Below are positions 1 to 8,308 of a DNA stretch of 64,000 nucleotides, one piece after another. The translations under genes and the position numbers were made by a program. The stretch is taken from the NCBI RefSeq assembly GCF_000197735.1, contig NC_014550.1, positions 1,736,001 through 1,800,000 of the forward strand. The letters run 5' to 3'. Origin of the DNA: Glutamicibacter arilaitensis Re117. GTDB lineage: Bacteria > Actinomycetota > Actinomycetes > Actinomycetales > Micrococcaceae. Positions within the stretch are counted from its first letter, which is position 1. Every line of letters starts with the position of its first letter. The notes under the pieces were generated by a model. The model saw nothing but the letters and a program-made list of their open reading frames with translations, ran no database searches and had not been told where the DNA came from.

Positions 1-279
1 GCCATGAAACGCGCGATCTTCGCCCGCGACCGTGGTTGCATCGTCCCCGGATGCACCGCGCCACCGGAAATGATCGAATACCACCACGACAATTGGTGGG
101 AACGAGGCGGATGCACCTCTGTGCGCAATGGCAGTTGTCTGTGCCGACGGCACCATCATGCAATCCATGCCGGCCTGATTGGGCTGGTCACCGTCGGAGG
201 GTTGGCACACATCATGCTGCCCAAGCATCTGGATCCGCTGCAAATACCGCGAAGAAATAGTGTTCCGGTGGCCGCCTGA
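1..279 (+). CDS. HNH endonuclease, C-terminal part (cut by window edge)
   Basis: The reading frame is open to the left edge, so the start lies outside the window; the ATG at 4 is probably internal. The visible 92 residues carry an HNH nuclease core: CIVPGC, then EYHHDNWW, a GG, an N and LCRRHHHAIH, which is the Cys-rich zinc-binding type seen at the C-terminus of the DUF222/DUF13E12 proteins abundant in Micrococcaceae and mycobacteria. Those proteins are about 400-550 residues and of uncertain role, often repeated in genomes. Only the nuclease end is seen, so the N-terminal DUF222 domain is inferred from family knowledge. Confidence 0.75.
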   Translation, partial: AMKRAIFARDRGCIVPGCTAPPEMIEYHHDNWWERGGCTSVRNGSCLCRRHHHAIHAGLIGLVTVGGLAHIMLPKHLDPLQIPRRNSVPVAA

Positions 280-324
280 GCACCGGAACCATGAACTGCT
301 CCACCTGCCGGCTTGGGAAAGAAG

Positions 325-954
325 CTATGGGCGCGAGAGCGCCACCTTCAGCCCGAAACCGATCAGCACCGTCCCGGTGATCCGGTCCATCCAGGACACC
401 GACTTCGCTGAGCCCAGCCAGCGGCCAGCGATCCGAACCCCGTACACCAAGGCCACTGCCCACACCAGAGTCAGTGCAACATGCACCGCCGATAGCCCCA
501 TGCCCATGAGCAGGGCGTTGGTGCCCGCCGGGGTGAACTGCGGGATCGCCGCGATATAGAAGACGCCGATCTTCGGGTTCAGCACGTTGGTCACCAGCCC
601 AGTCAGGTAAGTTCGATAACTGCTTTGCGGCATCGGGATCCGGGCGGCCGGCGACCGCTTCTTCTGCAGGCTCCGGTAGATCATCTGCCCGCCAAGGAAC
701 ACCAGGTAGGCTGCACCGGCATAGGTTAAAACCTGGTAGGCCAGATTCGAAGCGGCCAGAATCGCCGACGCGCCAGCGGCCGCGGCCACGCCCCAAACGA
801 ACACTCCAGTGCAAATCCCCAGCGCAGCCAGCATCGCTTCACCGCGTCCACGGGTGATAGCTGAACGAAGAATCAACGCGGTGTCAACACCTGGAATCAA
901 TGTCATCAAAGCGGCAACGACACCGAAAGCCAGGAAAGCAGAAGGAACGGTCAT
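325..954 (-). CDS. LysE/RhtB family amino-acid exporter
   Basis: This 209-residue protein is a polytopic membrane protein with about six hydrophobic segments. The N-terminal stretch contains the LysE family signature around residues 15-35 (MTLIPGVDTALILRSAI, with the GxDT-type motif), and the rest aligns in pattern and length with LysE/RhtB translocators that export homoserine, threonine, lysine or related metabolites by proton antiport. The substrate cannot be told from sequence. It starts at ATG 954 and has no clear ribosome site. It converges on the HNH gene fragment and diverges from the rpsP operon. Confidence 0.85.
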   Translation of the reverse strand: MTVPSAFLAFGVVAALMTLIPGVDTALILRSAITRGRGEAMLAALGICTGVFVWGVAAAAGASAILAASNLAYQVLTYAGAAYLVFLGGQMIYRSLQKKRSPAARIPMPQSSYRTYLTGLVTNVLNPKIGVFYIAAIPQFTPAGTNALLMGMGLSAVHVALTLVWAVALVYGVRIAGRWLGSAKSVSWMDRITGTVLIGFGLKVALSRP

Positions 955-1086
955 ACAATTAATACTAGGAGCTTCATCTCGGCGCGGTTTCCAAGGTGAG
1001 CAAGCTCATGATGATTGCTCGACGCGCGGTGCCGGATAGAGTTGGCCAGCGCGCATGCTCTCTGGCATAATTGCAGGGTACTCGAT

Positions 1087-1114
1087 TTGCAGTGGACCCT
1101 CTCTCCGCTATAAA
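1087..1114 (+). promoter_or_regulatory. Probable sigma-70 promoter of the rpsP operon
   Basis: A -35 box TTGCAG (1087-1092) and a -10 box TATAAA (1109-1114) are separated by 16 bp, about 85 bp ahead of the rpsP start. This is one of the best vegetative promoter matches in the window. A second CATAAT at 1065-1070 could serve an alternative start. Confidence 0.5.
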
Positions 1115-1204
1115 TCCTGTCCTTTTAGAGTCTGGTAAGTAAGGCCTGCCCCACAGGTGCTAAAAATCGGATTCGACCATGTTGAGAAACAGGAGACCAC
1201 AAAA

Positions 1205-1615
1205 GTGGCCGTAAAGATTCGTCTGAAGCGCTTCGGTAAGATGCGCGCACCTTTCTACCGCGTTGTTGTTATGGACTCGCGCGCCAAGCGCGATGGCCGT
1301 GCCATCGAGGAGATCGGTAAGTACCACCCAACCGAGAACCCTTCGGTTATCGAGATCAACTCGGACCGTGCACAGTACTGGCTGTCCGTTGGCGCTCAGC
1401 CAACCGAGCAGGTACACGCACTGCTGAAGATCACCGGTGACTGGCAGAAGTTCAAGGGCATCGATGGCCAGGAAGGCACCTACAAGGTTGCCGAGCCTAA
1501 GCCAGCATTCGTTGCTCCGGACAAGGGTTCTGTGATCCTCCCAGAGGCAATCACCAAGAAGGCTGAAAAGCCAGCTGCTGAAGAAGCAGAGGCCGAAGCT
1601 ACCGAGGCTGAGTAA
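1205..1615 (+). CDS. rpsP: 30S ribosomal protein S16
   Basis: S16 of the small ribosomal subunit, 136 residues. The start chosen is GTG 1205, preceded by AGGAG at 1191-1195, rather than an upstream ATG at 1157, because the protein then begins with the family N-terminus [19 protein letters not shown]. The conserved core covers residues 1 to about 80 ([20 protein letters not shown], then [19 protein letters not shown]). The remaining tail, ending in an Ala/Glu-rich acidic stretch, is typical of actinobacterial S16. It opens the rpsP-khpA-rimM-trmD operon. Confidence 0.97.
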   Translation: MAVKIRLKRFGKMRAPFYRVVVMDSRAKRDGRAIEEIGKYHPTENPSVIEINSDRAQYWLSVGAQPTEQVHALLKITGDWQKFKGIDGQEGTYKVAEPKPAFVAPDKGSVILPEAITKKAEKPAAEEAEAEATEAE

Positions 1616-1617
1616 CA

Positions 1618-1860
1618 GTGCTCGTTGATGCGCTAGACCACTTGGTACGCGGGGTCGTCGAAGAACCGGAAGACGTCAAGGTTGCCTTGAAGTCCACCCG
1701 TCGCGGCGACCTGCTCGAAGTACGTGTGAACCCTGAAGATCTCGGTCGTGTGATCGGACGACAGGGACGCACTGCTCGGGCACTGCGCACCGTGTTGGCA
1801 GCGTTGGCCAAGGAGCCGGTACGTGTCGATGTGATCGACACTGACCGACGCCGAGGCTAA
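1618..1860 (+). CDS. khpA: KH-domain RNA-binding protein
   Basis: 80-residue single KH-domain protein of the KhpA/YlqC family, with the GxxG-type loop VIGRQGRTARALR around residues 48-60. KhpA binds RNA and, with KhpB/Jag in Gram-positive bacteria, affects cell division and elongation; that role is family knowledge from other species. The GTG start at 1618 is two bases after the rpsP stop, so it is likely translationally coupled. The position between rpsP and rimM is the standard one. Confidence 0.93.
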   Translation: MLVDALDHLVRGVVEEPEDVKVALKSTRRGDLLEVRVNPEDLGRVIGRQGRTARALRTVLAALAKEPVRVDVIDTDRRRG

Positions 1861-1897
1861 ACAACTTAGAGGTCTGACTTTTAAGTTGGCTTCGAAA

Positions 1898-1940
1898 CGA
1901 AAGGAGTTTCCGTCCTAACTAGTGACGGGAGCTCCTTTCG
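1898..1940 (+). terminator. Intra-operon hairpin between khpA and rimM
   Basis: CGAAAGGAG (1898-1906) pairs perfectly with CTCCTTTCG (1932-1940), and inside it CCGTC (1910-1914) pairs with GACGG (1924-1928). Only a weak T run follows. It sits in the 154-bp gap ahead of rimM, where it could be a partial terminator, an attenuator or an RNA-processing site. The arms contain an AAGGAG sequence that could mimic or mask a ribosome site. Confidence 0.6.
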
Positions 1941-2014
1941 TGTTTACCCCCAGATTTTTATTCCAGTCTCCCGGCACACCGCCACAGAACACAGTGCAGA
2001 AAGAGCAGCAGAAT

Positions 2015-2557
2015 ATGCGATTGCAGGTTGCCCGCATCGGCAAGCCCCACGGCATCCGTGGTGAAGTCACCGCCCAGGTTATGACCGACACCCCGGACGA
2101 GCGCTTCACCTCCGGTGAAGAACTGATCGTCGTGGACGGACCGGTCAAGACGCTGACCGTGAAAAGCGCGCGCTGGAACAAGACCATCCTGCTGCTCTCC
2201 TTCAAGGAAATCAACGACCGCAACCAGGCCGAAACCCTGCGCGGCGCCCGTCTGGAAATTGACGTTTCCGAAGAGCCAGAAGATGACTCCGATGAATGGT
2301 ACGAGCATGAACTGCTCGACCTGAAGGTCATGCTCGACGGCGAACAGGTCGGTGTCATCACCGCACTGCGCACCAACCCAGCCCAGGACCTGCTGGTGTT
2401 CGAGAACTCCGAAGGCCAGGAAATCTACCTTCCCTTCGTTGACGAATTCGTGCCGGAAATCGACCCTGAAGCCGGCATCGTGGTCATCACCCCGCCTGCA
2501 GGCTTGCTGACCTTGAACAGCGAAGAGTCGGAAAACGACGAAGAGGGAAGCAAGTAA
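2015..2557 (+). CDS. rimM: Ribosome maturation factor RimM
   Basis: RimM assists maturation of the 30S head and binds S19. The 180-residue protein starts at ATG 2015, giving the classical N-terminus MRLQVARIGKPHGIRGEV; an in-frame GTG at 1994 is an alternative. The N-terminal RimM domain covers about residues 1-90 and the PRC-barrel domain follows (EWYEHELLDLKVM, then LPFVDEFVPEIDPEAG). It lies three bases ahead of trmD in the usual order. Confidence 0.95.
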   Translation: MRLQVARIGKPHGIRGEVTAQVMTDTPDERFTSGEELIVVDGPVKTLTVKSARWNKTILLLSFKEINDRNQAETLRGARLEIDVSEEPEDDSDEWYEHELLDLKVMLDGEQVGVITALRTNPAQDLLVFENSEGQEIYLPFVDEFVPEIDPEAGIVVITPPAGLLTLNSEESENDEEGSK

Positions 2558-2560
2558 GCC

Positions 2561-3385
2561 ATGCGTCTTGATGTCATCTCGATTTTCCCGGAGTACCTGC
2601 AGCCGCTCTCGCTCTCGCTGATCGGACGCGCCGCAGAAGACGGCATCCTGGATCTGAACGTCACCAACCTGCGCGACTTCGCCACCGACAAGCACCGCAA
2701 GGTCGATGACACTCCTTATGGCGGCGGAGCCGGCATGGTGATGATGCCAGAACCTTGGGGCCAGGCACTTGACTCGGTGCGCCCGGCAAATGCTGCCGGC
2801 GCCAAGCCGACCTTGATCGTCCCATCGCCGGCAGGAACTGTTTTCAACCAGCGGATGGCTTACGAGCTGGCAGAAGAAGAGCACCTGGTCTTCGCCTGCG
2901 GCCGCTATGAGGGCATTGACGAACGCGTTATCGAATACGCGCACGAGAACTTCAACGTCATCCCGGTCTCCATTGGAGATTACGTGCTCAATGGGGGAGA
3001 AGTAGCCGTCATGGTGATGGTGGAAGCCATCGCCCGGTTGATCCCTGGAGTCATCGGCAATCCCGAATCCTTGGTCGAAGAGTCGCACTCCGATGTACTG
3101 CTGGAATACCCGGTCTACACCAAGCCTGCTTCATGGCGCGGCCGCGACGTTCCCGAGGTGCTGCTGGGCGGCAACCACCAGCGCGTGGGACGCTTCCGCC
3201 GCGATGAGCAGATCAAGCGCACCGCCGTGCGCCGTCCGGATCTGATCACCCAGCTGGATGCCGAATCGTTGAACCGCCGCGACCGCGATGCGCTGTGGCA
3301 CAGCGGATTCGCGCTGGTAGACGGTGAGATCACCCCGAAGTCCAAATTGGACTGGGCCACCGGGGCCGGCACCGAAAAGGACTAA
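2561..3385 (+). CDS. trmD: tRNA (guanine-N1-)-methyltransferase TrmD
   Basis: TrmD methylates G37 of tRNAs with G36 using S-adenosylmethionine, preventing +1 frameshifts. The 274-residue protein shows the SPOUT-class trefoil-knot sequences [14 protein letters not shown] and [13 protein letters not shown], and the N-terminal [13 protein letters not shown]. The C-terminal helical domain is present, so the gene is full length. The start at 2561 follows the rimM stop by three bases. Confidence 0.97.
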   Translation: MRLDVISIFPEYLQPLSLSLIGRAAEDGILDLNVTNLRDFATDKHRKVDDTPYGGGAGMVMMPEPWGQALDSVRPANAAGAKPTLIVPSPAGTVFNQRMAYELAEEEHLVFACGRYEGIDERVIEYAHENFNVIPVSIGDYVLNGGEVAVMVMVEAIARLIPGVIGNPESLVEESHSDVLLEYPVYTKPASWRGRDVPEVLLGGNHQRVGRFRRDEQIKRTAVRRPDLITQLDAESLNRRDRDALWHSGFALVDGEITPKSKLDWATGAGTEKD

Positions 3386-3517
3386 GAGGCCAACATCACC
3401 TGAAAGTCATTTCGGGCAGACTCGCATCGGCTTCGCTGATACGGCATAATTGTTTCTTGGTGTGTTTTTGTTCGACTCCTGCCGCAGGGGGAAGTTCGAG
3501 CCATAGGAAACCACCGC

Positions 3518-3589
3518 ACCGATTGCTAGAGGCAATTGGTGGTACAACGTTCCGGGGATTTCACTGGCCTAGGCCGGTGTCGGACCCCG
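3518..3589 (+). promoter_or_regulatory. Structured rplS leader RNA (two hairpins)
   Basis: In the 250-bp space between trmD and rplS, two strong stem-loops lie just ahead of the rplS start. Hairpin 1 pairs ACCGATTGC (3518-3526) with GCAATTGGT (3532-3540) around the loop TAGAG, with one G-U pair. Hairpin 2 pairs CGGGG (3553-3557) with CCCCG (3585-3589) and, inside it, CACTGGCC (3562-3569) with GGCCGGTG (3572-3579). No T run follows, so they look like a leader structure, possibly for autoregulation by L19, rather than a terminator. A CATAAT -10-like box lies at 3445-3450. Confidence 0.5.
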
Positions 3590-3635
3590 CTACGAGGATT
3601 CGGTGACCTGCGGCATTGATCCTAGGAGATGCACC

Positions 3636-3995
3636 ATGCATATTCTTGACTCTGTTGACTCAGCTTCGCTGCGCTCTGACGTTCCTGCCTTCGGCGCAGG
3701 TGACACCCTCAAGGTGCACGTCAACATCATCGAAGGTAAGAACTCCCGTGTTCAGGTCTTCCAGGGCTACGTCCTTGGTCGCCAGGGCCGCGGCGTAGGC
3801 GAGACCTTCACCGTTCGCAAGGTTTCCTTCGGCACCGGTGTTGAGCGTACCTTCCCAGTTCACTCCCCAATCATCGATAAGATTGAGGTTGTGTCCAAGG
3901 GCGACGTACGTCGTGCAAAGCTGTACTACATGCGCGATCGTCACGGCAAGGCTGCACGCATCCGCGAGAAGCGCGACTTCGGCGCAAAGAAGTAA
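3636..3995 (+). CDS. rplS: 50S ribosomal protein L19
   Basis: L19 lies at the 30S-50S interface. The start is ATG 3636, preceded by AGGAG at 3624-3628, giving a 119-residue protein of normal length. The conserved segments are [32 protein letters not shown] and the C-terminal [18 protein letters not shown]. It is separated from trmD by a structured leader, suggesting its own promoter, and is followed closely by a signal peptidase gene as in many actinobacteria. Confidence 0.97.
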   Translation: MHILDSVDSASLRSDVPAFGAGDTLKVHVNIIEGKNSRVQVFQGYVLGRQGRGVGETFTVRKVSFGTGVERTFPVHSPIIDKIEVVSKGDVRRAKLYYMRDRHGKAARIREKRDFGAKK

Positions 3996-4008
3996 TCTGC
4001 GTTCTTCT

Positions 4009-4656
4009 ATGAACCAGATTGCACGCACCGAGCGAGCAACATCGAAGCGCCGGGCCTTTTCATGGGTCTGGCGCTTCGCTGTACTCGCCATCATTCTGGG
4101 CCTGCTGGCCACCATCTTGATCCGCGCCACGGTGATGGACGTCTTCCATATCGAGTCGAACTCCATGGAATCCACGCTTAACCCTGGCCAGAGCATCGCA
4201 GTGGACCGCAGGGCCTACGCCGAAAGCGCACCGCAGCGCGGGGACGTCATCGTATTTGACGGCCGTGGATCCTTCCTGCCTTACGCGAAAGCCAGCTTCG
4301 CCGATGATCTGCTCAACGCGTTCAGCCTCACCGGCAGCAACAACAAGTACGTCAAGCGCGTCATTGGCGTAGGCGGAGACACCATCGAGTGCTGCAGTGC
4401 AGACGGGCGCCTTCTGGTCAATGGCGAACCGATAGATGAGCCGTACATCTTTGCCGGGGATGCGCCCAGCGAGCAGAAGTTTTCCGTAGCGGTTCCCGAA
4501 AACCGATTGTGGGTCATGGGGGACCACCGTTCCACTTCCAAGGATTCGCGAGCATTACTCGGGGCCAGTGGCGGAGGAATGATCAGCATAGACCGCGTCA
4601 CAGGCAAGGCCACGCACGTAGTCTGGCCACTGGATCAGCGTTCCGAGATCGAATGA
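4009..4656 (+). CDS. lepB: Signal peptidase I (first of two)
   Basis: Type I signal peptidase that cleaves signal peptides of secreted proteins outside the membrane. The 215-residue protein has a basic N-terminus, one membrane anchor at about residues 18-40, the catalytic serine in IESNSMEST (Ser52) and the catalytic lysine in YVKRVIGVGGD (Lys116), followed by the family motif LWVMGDHRSTSKDSR. The start at ATG 4009 is 13 bp after rplS. A second signal peptidase gene lies 3.8 kb downstream; the two differ clearly in sequence, so this is an old duplication. Confidence 0.93.
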   Translation: MNQIARTERATSKRRAFSWVWRFAVLAIILGLLATILIRATVMDVFHIESNSMESTLNPGQSIAVDRRAYAESAPQRGDVIVFDGRGSFLPYAKASFADDLLNAFSLTGSNNKYVKRVIGVGGDTIECCSADGRLLVNGEPIDEPYIFAGDAPSEQKFSVAVPENRLWVMGDHRSTSKDSRALLGASGGGMISIDRVTGKATHVVWPLDQRSEIE

Positions 4657-4682
4657 CACGGTGAAACAAAAAGAGATTTCGC

Positions 4683-4725
4683 TAGCGTCGAATGGGTAGA
4701 ACTACCCATTCGGCGCTATTTTTCT
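4683..4725 (+). terminator. Rho-independent terminator after lepB
   Basis: Stem AGCG-T-CGAATGGGTAG against CTACCCATTCG-G-CGCT (4684-4717) with a small loop and the run ATTTTT. It closes the rplS-lepB unit. Confidence 0.8.
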
Positions 4726-5079
4726 ATGCGCATGTATTTTATTTCGAACGTAAATTTCGACACGCCTGAAGCTGTGCAGATGATGTGCAAATTGTGCGGT
4801 GGCACTCAGATATCACCAAGCTGACTAGGGTGTAGAAAGAGTAGTCCAATCTTAAACCAACTCTACTGACGCGTAAGTTGTGACCTGATAGGAATGGTTC
4901 ATCGTATTATGACTAGGCCAAACAGGAAGTGGAATTTGTATTTTCGTTGGATTCGGTGGTTGAAAAACAGTGGCGCAACCAAGTAGTGTTTCATTTTGGT
5001 AACAACACCTGTGCCTATGCGCACGTCCTGGGGTAGGGTCGGCGCGGGCACTCGCACCATAAATCTGGGAGAAGCATTA
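4726..5079 (+). other. Intergenic region upstream of the S1 protease
   Basis: About 350 bp without a supported gene. A TATTAT (-10-like) near 4904 follows a TTGTGA, but the spacing (21 bp) is poor, so no promoter is claimed. The region is more AT-rich than its neighbours. A ribosome site GGGAGAAG lies just ahead of the protease ATG at 5080. Confidence 0.4.
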
Positions 5080-7521
5080 ATGCCACATCCAAAAAAGAAG
5101 ACTGCGCAACGCGGCATCGTTGCAGCAGCCGCGACCGCCTTGGTGGTCGGCTCTAGCTTCATGCCGGCACTAGCGGCGCCGACGGCTTCCGAGTCGCCAT
5201 CTGCGCCTGCAACGGCTGACGACAATGTTTCCGACACTTCGGGTTCAGTGGATACCACTGGCCTGGCTGAAGCTATTGAACGCGACCTGGGCGAAACCCC
5301 AGAAGAGTACTTGGCAGAAGCTAAGGTTTCGGCCAAGGCCAGCGACATTAAGACTGCATTGCGCGAGGCCAAAATTGACAGCAACGTTGTTGTCAAGGAC
5401 GGCGTTGTCGTCGTGCAGGTTGGCAAGGGCGATCTGAGCGCTTCGAAGAAGGTCATCGCCGAAGTTGAAGCTGCTGAGACTACCGTAGCTGGCGAGGAGG
5501 TAGTCCAGGCTACTGCTACTGCTACCGCAGAAGCTGCAGAGGAATCTGTTCCTGCCGCGGTTGCGCCAACCGAGGCCACTAAGAAGGCTGAAAAGGTTGA
5601 GAAGAAGTCGGTAGAGCCTTCAGCAACGGAGAAAGCGACCGAAAGCGCAGCTGTCGAATTCGAAACTGAAGAAGTCTCGAGCATTGACGAAGTTCTGAAA
5701 AAGCTGAAGAAGACTGCTTCACCAGAGGCTCTGAAGGAACTTACCTCGGTCACCATTGATGAACACGGACAGGTTATTGTTCGTGCTGGTGAAGCCAGCA
5801 AGACCAAGTCAAGCGAAGCTTCAGAATCCGCCTCGAAGAGCAACCACCCGGAGCTTTCCCTTACAGAGGCAATCGAACGCCTTGACGGTGCCAAGCTGAA
5901 GCTGTCAAAGGATGGCGGGCCGGCCACGCCAGCTGCTCTTGAAGATGTTTACGGTGGCATGGGCTACGCCACGACCGCTGACGGAGATTACTCCGGGTCG
6001 TTCGGCATCTGCTCCGTGGGTTTGAATGCTTGGAACGCAGAGGGTGAAGACGCAGTCATCACCGCCGGTCACTGCACCACCGACGGTTCCATGAAAGACG
6101 TCAACATCCTCGAACACGACGCGATTAATAAGCCTTCGGCAATTGGCATTGACCTTGGAACCTTCGGGTTTAGCCAGTTTGGTACCGCTGGCAACGGTGG
6201 CCACCCGTGGAATCCTGAAGAAGCAGGCGACTGGGAAATTGGCACGGACATCGCAGTCATCGATGCTATCAACCCAGCAGCAAACCTTCATCCAGCAGTC
6301 ACTAAGTGGCCAGCTGGCGTGGATGAGCGTGAAGCGACTATCAATATCACCAGCGCTGGCGCAGGTGTCGTTGGTCAATCCGCATGCAACTCCGGCCGAA
6401 CCACCGGCTGGCAGTGCTCCGAGCTTTTGGAAGAAGGCGTCTTCTTCGTCGGCGGCTACGATGAGAACGGCGAACAGACCGATCAAAGCGTTCGTACCGT
6501 TTGGGGCTACACCGGTGCCAACCCTGAGGGGAACACCCTTCTCCCAGGCGACTCCGGTGGCTCTGTTGTTCAAGGCACACGAGCAATCGGTGTCAACAGC
6601 GCCTACGGCGCAGGCGTGGCTCTCTACACCTCACTGGTGGATGCTCAGGCAAAGACTCCTGTTAAGGATTACGCTGTGAAGCTGTTCATCTCGGCTCCAC
6701 AGATTACCGCGGACAACGGCACGGAAGTTGAAGCTGGCGATGCAATTACCGGCACTGTTGCCAATGCAGCAGATGGTACCAAGGTAGACATCATCGTTGA
6801 AGGCAAGGTTATCGACACCGTCACCGTTAAGGCTGGCAAGTTCTCCTTTACTGCGCCAGAAGAGCTAGGCGAGTTCAGCTTCACCGTGCAGGCAAAGAAC
6901 GGCTTTGACAAGTCGGCAACGACTAACGCGAACGTAGTTGTCATCGCAGCTCCAACGCCAACTTCGACTCCTACCGAGGAGCCTACCGAGGAGCCAACTT
7001 CGACTCCTACCGAGGAGCCTACCGAGGAGCCAACTTCGACTCCTACCGAGGAGCCTACCGAGGAGCCAACTTCGACTCCTACCGAGGAGCCTACCGAGGA
7101 GCCAACTTCGACTCCTACCGAGGAACCGACTGCGGAGCCAACTTCGACTCCTACCGAGGAACCGACTGCGGAGCCTACCGAGGAACCGACTGCGGAGCCT
7201 ACCGAGGAACCGACTGCGGAGCCTACCGAGGAACCGACTGCGGAGCCTTCGGAAAGCACGTCGCCATCGCCTTCCGAGGACGAAACTGAGAAGCCATCGA
7301 CCTCGCCTTCGGCAACCGAAGATGACAAGTCGGAAGCTCCAAAGGATCAGAAGGACGATGAGCCAACCAAGTCGGTTACTCCGAAGGAAAACCCTAAGGA
7401 CGACGACGCACTGGCAGATACCGGTTCGAACAGCGTTCCGCTGATCGCCGCCGGTGGCGCAATGGCCTTGGCCGGCGCAGCCTTCCTGCTGTTCCGCCGC
7501 AGCGCACGTCGCCAAGGCTAA
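5080..7521 (+). CDS. Secreted, wall-anchored trypsin-like (S1) serine protease
   Basis: An 813-residue exported protease starting at ATG 5080 (GGGAGAAG upstream). Order of parts: signal peptide (1 to about 34, ending PALAAP); long acidic pro-region (about 35-285, with a section DGVVVVQVGKGDLSASKKV that resembles protease pro-domains); S1 catalytic domain with His331 in ITAGHC, Asp390 in GTDIAVID and Ser492 in LLPGDSGGS, plus cysteines able to form the usual disulfides; an Ig-like module (about 545-620); a Pro/Thr/Glu tandem-repeat stalk (628-723); and a C-terminal sorting signal LADTG, hydrophobic segment and RRSARRQG tail. LAxTG is the motif of class E sortases; no sortase is in the window. 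The substrate is unknown. The neighbour downstream is a pro-domain-like lipoprotein, and signal peptidase genes flank both. Confidence 0.88.
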   Translation: MPHPKKKTAQRGIVAAAATALVVGSSFMPALAAPTASESPSAPATADDNVSDTSGSVDTTGLAEAIERDLGETPEEYLAEAKVSAKASDIKTALREAKIDSNVVVKDGVVVVQVGKGDLSASKKVIAEVEAAETTVAGEEVVQATATATAEAAEESVPAAVAPTEATKKAEKVEKKSVEPSATEKATESAAVEFETEEVSSIDEVLKKLKKTASPEALKELTSVTIDEHGQVIVRAGEASKTKSSEASESASKSNHPELSLTEAIERLDGAKLKLSKDGGPATPAALEDVYGGMGYATTADGDYSGSFGICSVGLNAWNAEGEDAVITAGHCTTDGSMKDVNILEHDAINKPSAIGIDLGTFGFSQFGTAGNGGHPWNPEEAGDWEIGTDIAVIDAINPAANLHPAVTKWPAGVDEREATINITSAGAGVVGQSACNSGRTTGWQCSELLEEGVFFVGGYDENGEQTDQSVRTVWGYTGANPEGNTLLPGDSGGSVVQGTRAIGVNSAYGAGVALYTSLVDAQAKTPVKDYAVKLFISAPQITADNGTEVEAGDAITGTVANAADGTKVDIIVEGKVIDTVTVKAGKFSFTAPEELGEFSFTVQAKNGFDKSATTNANVVVIAAPTPTSTPTEEPTEEPTSTPTEEPTEEPTSTPTEEPTEEPTSTPTEEPTEEPTSTPTEEPTAEPTSTPTEEPTAEPTEEPTAEPTEEPTAEPTEEPTAEPSESTSPSPSEDETEKPSTSPSATEDDKSEAPKDQKDDEPTKSVTPKENPKDDDALADTGSNSVPLIAAGGAMALAGAAFLLFRRSARRQG
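6961..7248 (+). repeat. In-frame tandem repeats encoding a Pro/Thr/Glu stalk
   Basis: Six 36-bp units encode TSTPTEEPTEEP (four copies) and TSTPTEEPTAEP (two copies), then three 24-bp units encode TEEPTAEP. The nucleotide copies are nearly identical, so copy number is likely to vary by slippage or recombination. The stalk would hold the protease domain away from the wall. Confidence 0.95.
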
Positions 7522-7535
7522 GGGAATCTTTCCCG

Positions 7536-7594
7536 GCAGGACAAGTTCCTGCTGAAAGTGCCCCGCTACTTTGGAAAAAGTAGCGGGGCATTTT
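7536..7594 (+). terminator. Terminator after the S1 protease
   Basis: A small stem GCAGGA/TCCTGC (7536-7552) is followed by a strong stem TGCCCCGCTACTTT against AAAGTAGCGGGGCA (7559-7590) and TTTT. It separates the protease from the lipoprotein gene, which therefore probably has its own promoter. Confidence 0.85.
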
Positions 7595-7694
7595 CACTTG
7601 GTACACATGTAGCTCCGTGCTTGCTCTACGAATCGGGTATTAGTGTCATAGCTAGGATCGTAGTGGCCGCGCGAATATCACCGAGGTGTAATTT

Positions 7695-8282
7695 ATGAAT
7701 TTCCAGTTTAGAACTTCACGCACTCCCATGGTGCTGGCCTCCAGTGCCACAATAGCCGCCTTGATGCTTACCGGCTGCGGCCAGGAACCCGCACCGGGTG
7801 CGCAGACTTCTACGTCTGCCGAAGCCTCCGAATCCGCCCAGCAATCCGATAATACAAATGGGAGCACCGTGGACCAGGACGAACTGTTGCAGATCAATGA
7901 TCAACTATCTGAGACTCTGGGCGATGAATATGTCCAGGGATGGGTCAAGGATGGCCAGCTAAATGTTTCAACCACCAACGAGAAACAGCTTGACGCCATT
8001 GAAGCGGCAGGGGCGGTAGGCCACTTGGTCCAGTTCAGCAATGAAGAATTGCGTTCAGCCATCCAGGAAATTATGAAGTGGCAGGGCAAGCAGGAAAATC
8101 CTGTACGCAGCGCCATTCACGCCTATACCTTGAACCCGGAAACCGGCGGCATCACCCTGTCGGTCGACAAGAGCCAGCTTGAAGAAGTGCAGAAGCTGAT
8201 TGAAGCCGACCAGCCCGTTGGCGACATCCCAGTGGATTACAAATCAAGCGGTGGCATAATGACGCCGGCAGCAACACAGTAG
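7695..8282 (+). CDS. Lipoprotein resembling a stand-alone S1-protease pro-domain
   Basis: 195 residues starting at ATG 7695 (GAGGTG upstream). The signal peptide ends in a lipobox LTGC with Cys28, so it is a predicted membrane lipoprotein, followed by a Ser/Thr/Glu linker. The folded part (about 60-185) has the layout of the pro-domains of alpha-lytic protease and streptogrisins: YVQGWVKDGQLNVSTTN, then AIEAAGAVGHLVQFS, a helix, and LNPETGGITLSVDKSQ. These pro-domains act as foldases and tight inhibitors of their own protease. No catalytic domain follows. The S1 protease gene is directly upstream, so an intermolecular chaperone or inhibitor role is inferred, not shown. The family resemblance is from pattern reading only. 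Confidence 0.6.
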   Translation: MNFQFRTSRTPMVLASSATIAALMLTGCGQEPAPGAQTSTSAEASESAQQSDNTNGSTVDQDELLQINDQLSETLGDEYVQGWVKDGQLNVSTTNEKQLDAIEAAGAVGHLVQFSNEELRSAIQEIMKWQGKQENPVRSAIHAYTLNPETGGITLSVDKSQLEEVQKLIEADQPVGDIPVDYKSSGGIMTPAATQ

Positions 8283-8308
8283 AAGAATATCTGCACGAGC
8301 AGATACGC

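Noticed and set aside
1958..3088. A 376-codon minus frame across rimM and trmD
   Set aside because: It lies opposite two certain genes and shows no family pattern.
6961..7248. Possible CRISPR-like or mobile repeats
   Set aside because: Units are head to tail without spacers and in frame; they encode the protein stalk.
6669..7515. Low-complexity minus frames opposite the protease repeats
   Set aside because: They arise only from the repeat translated in the wrong strand (Val/Gly/Ser or Arg/Leu/Ser runs).
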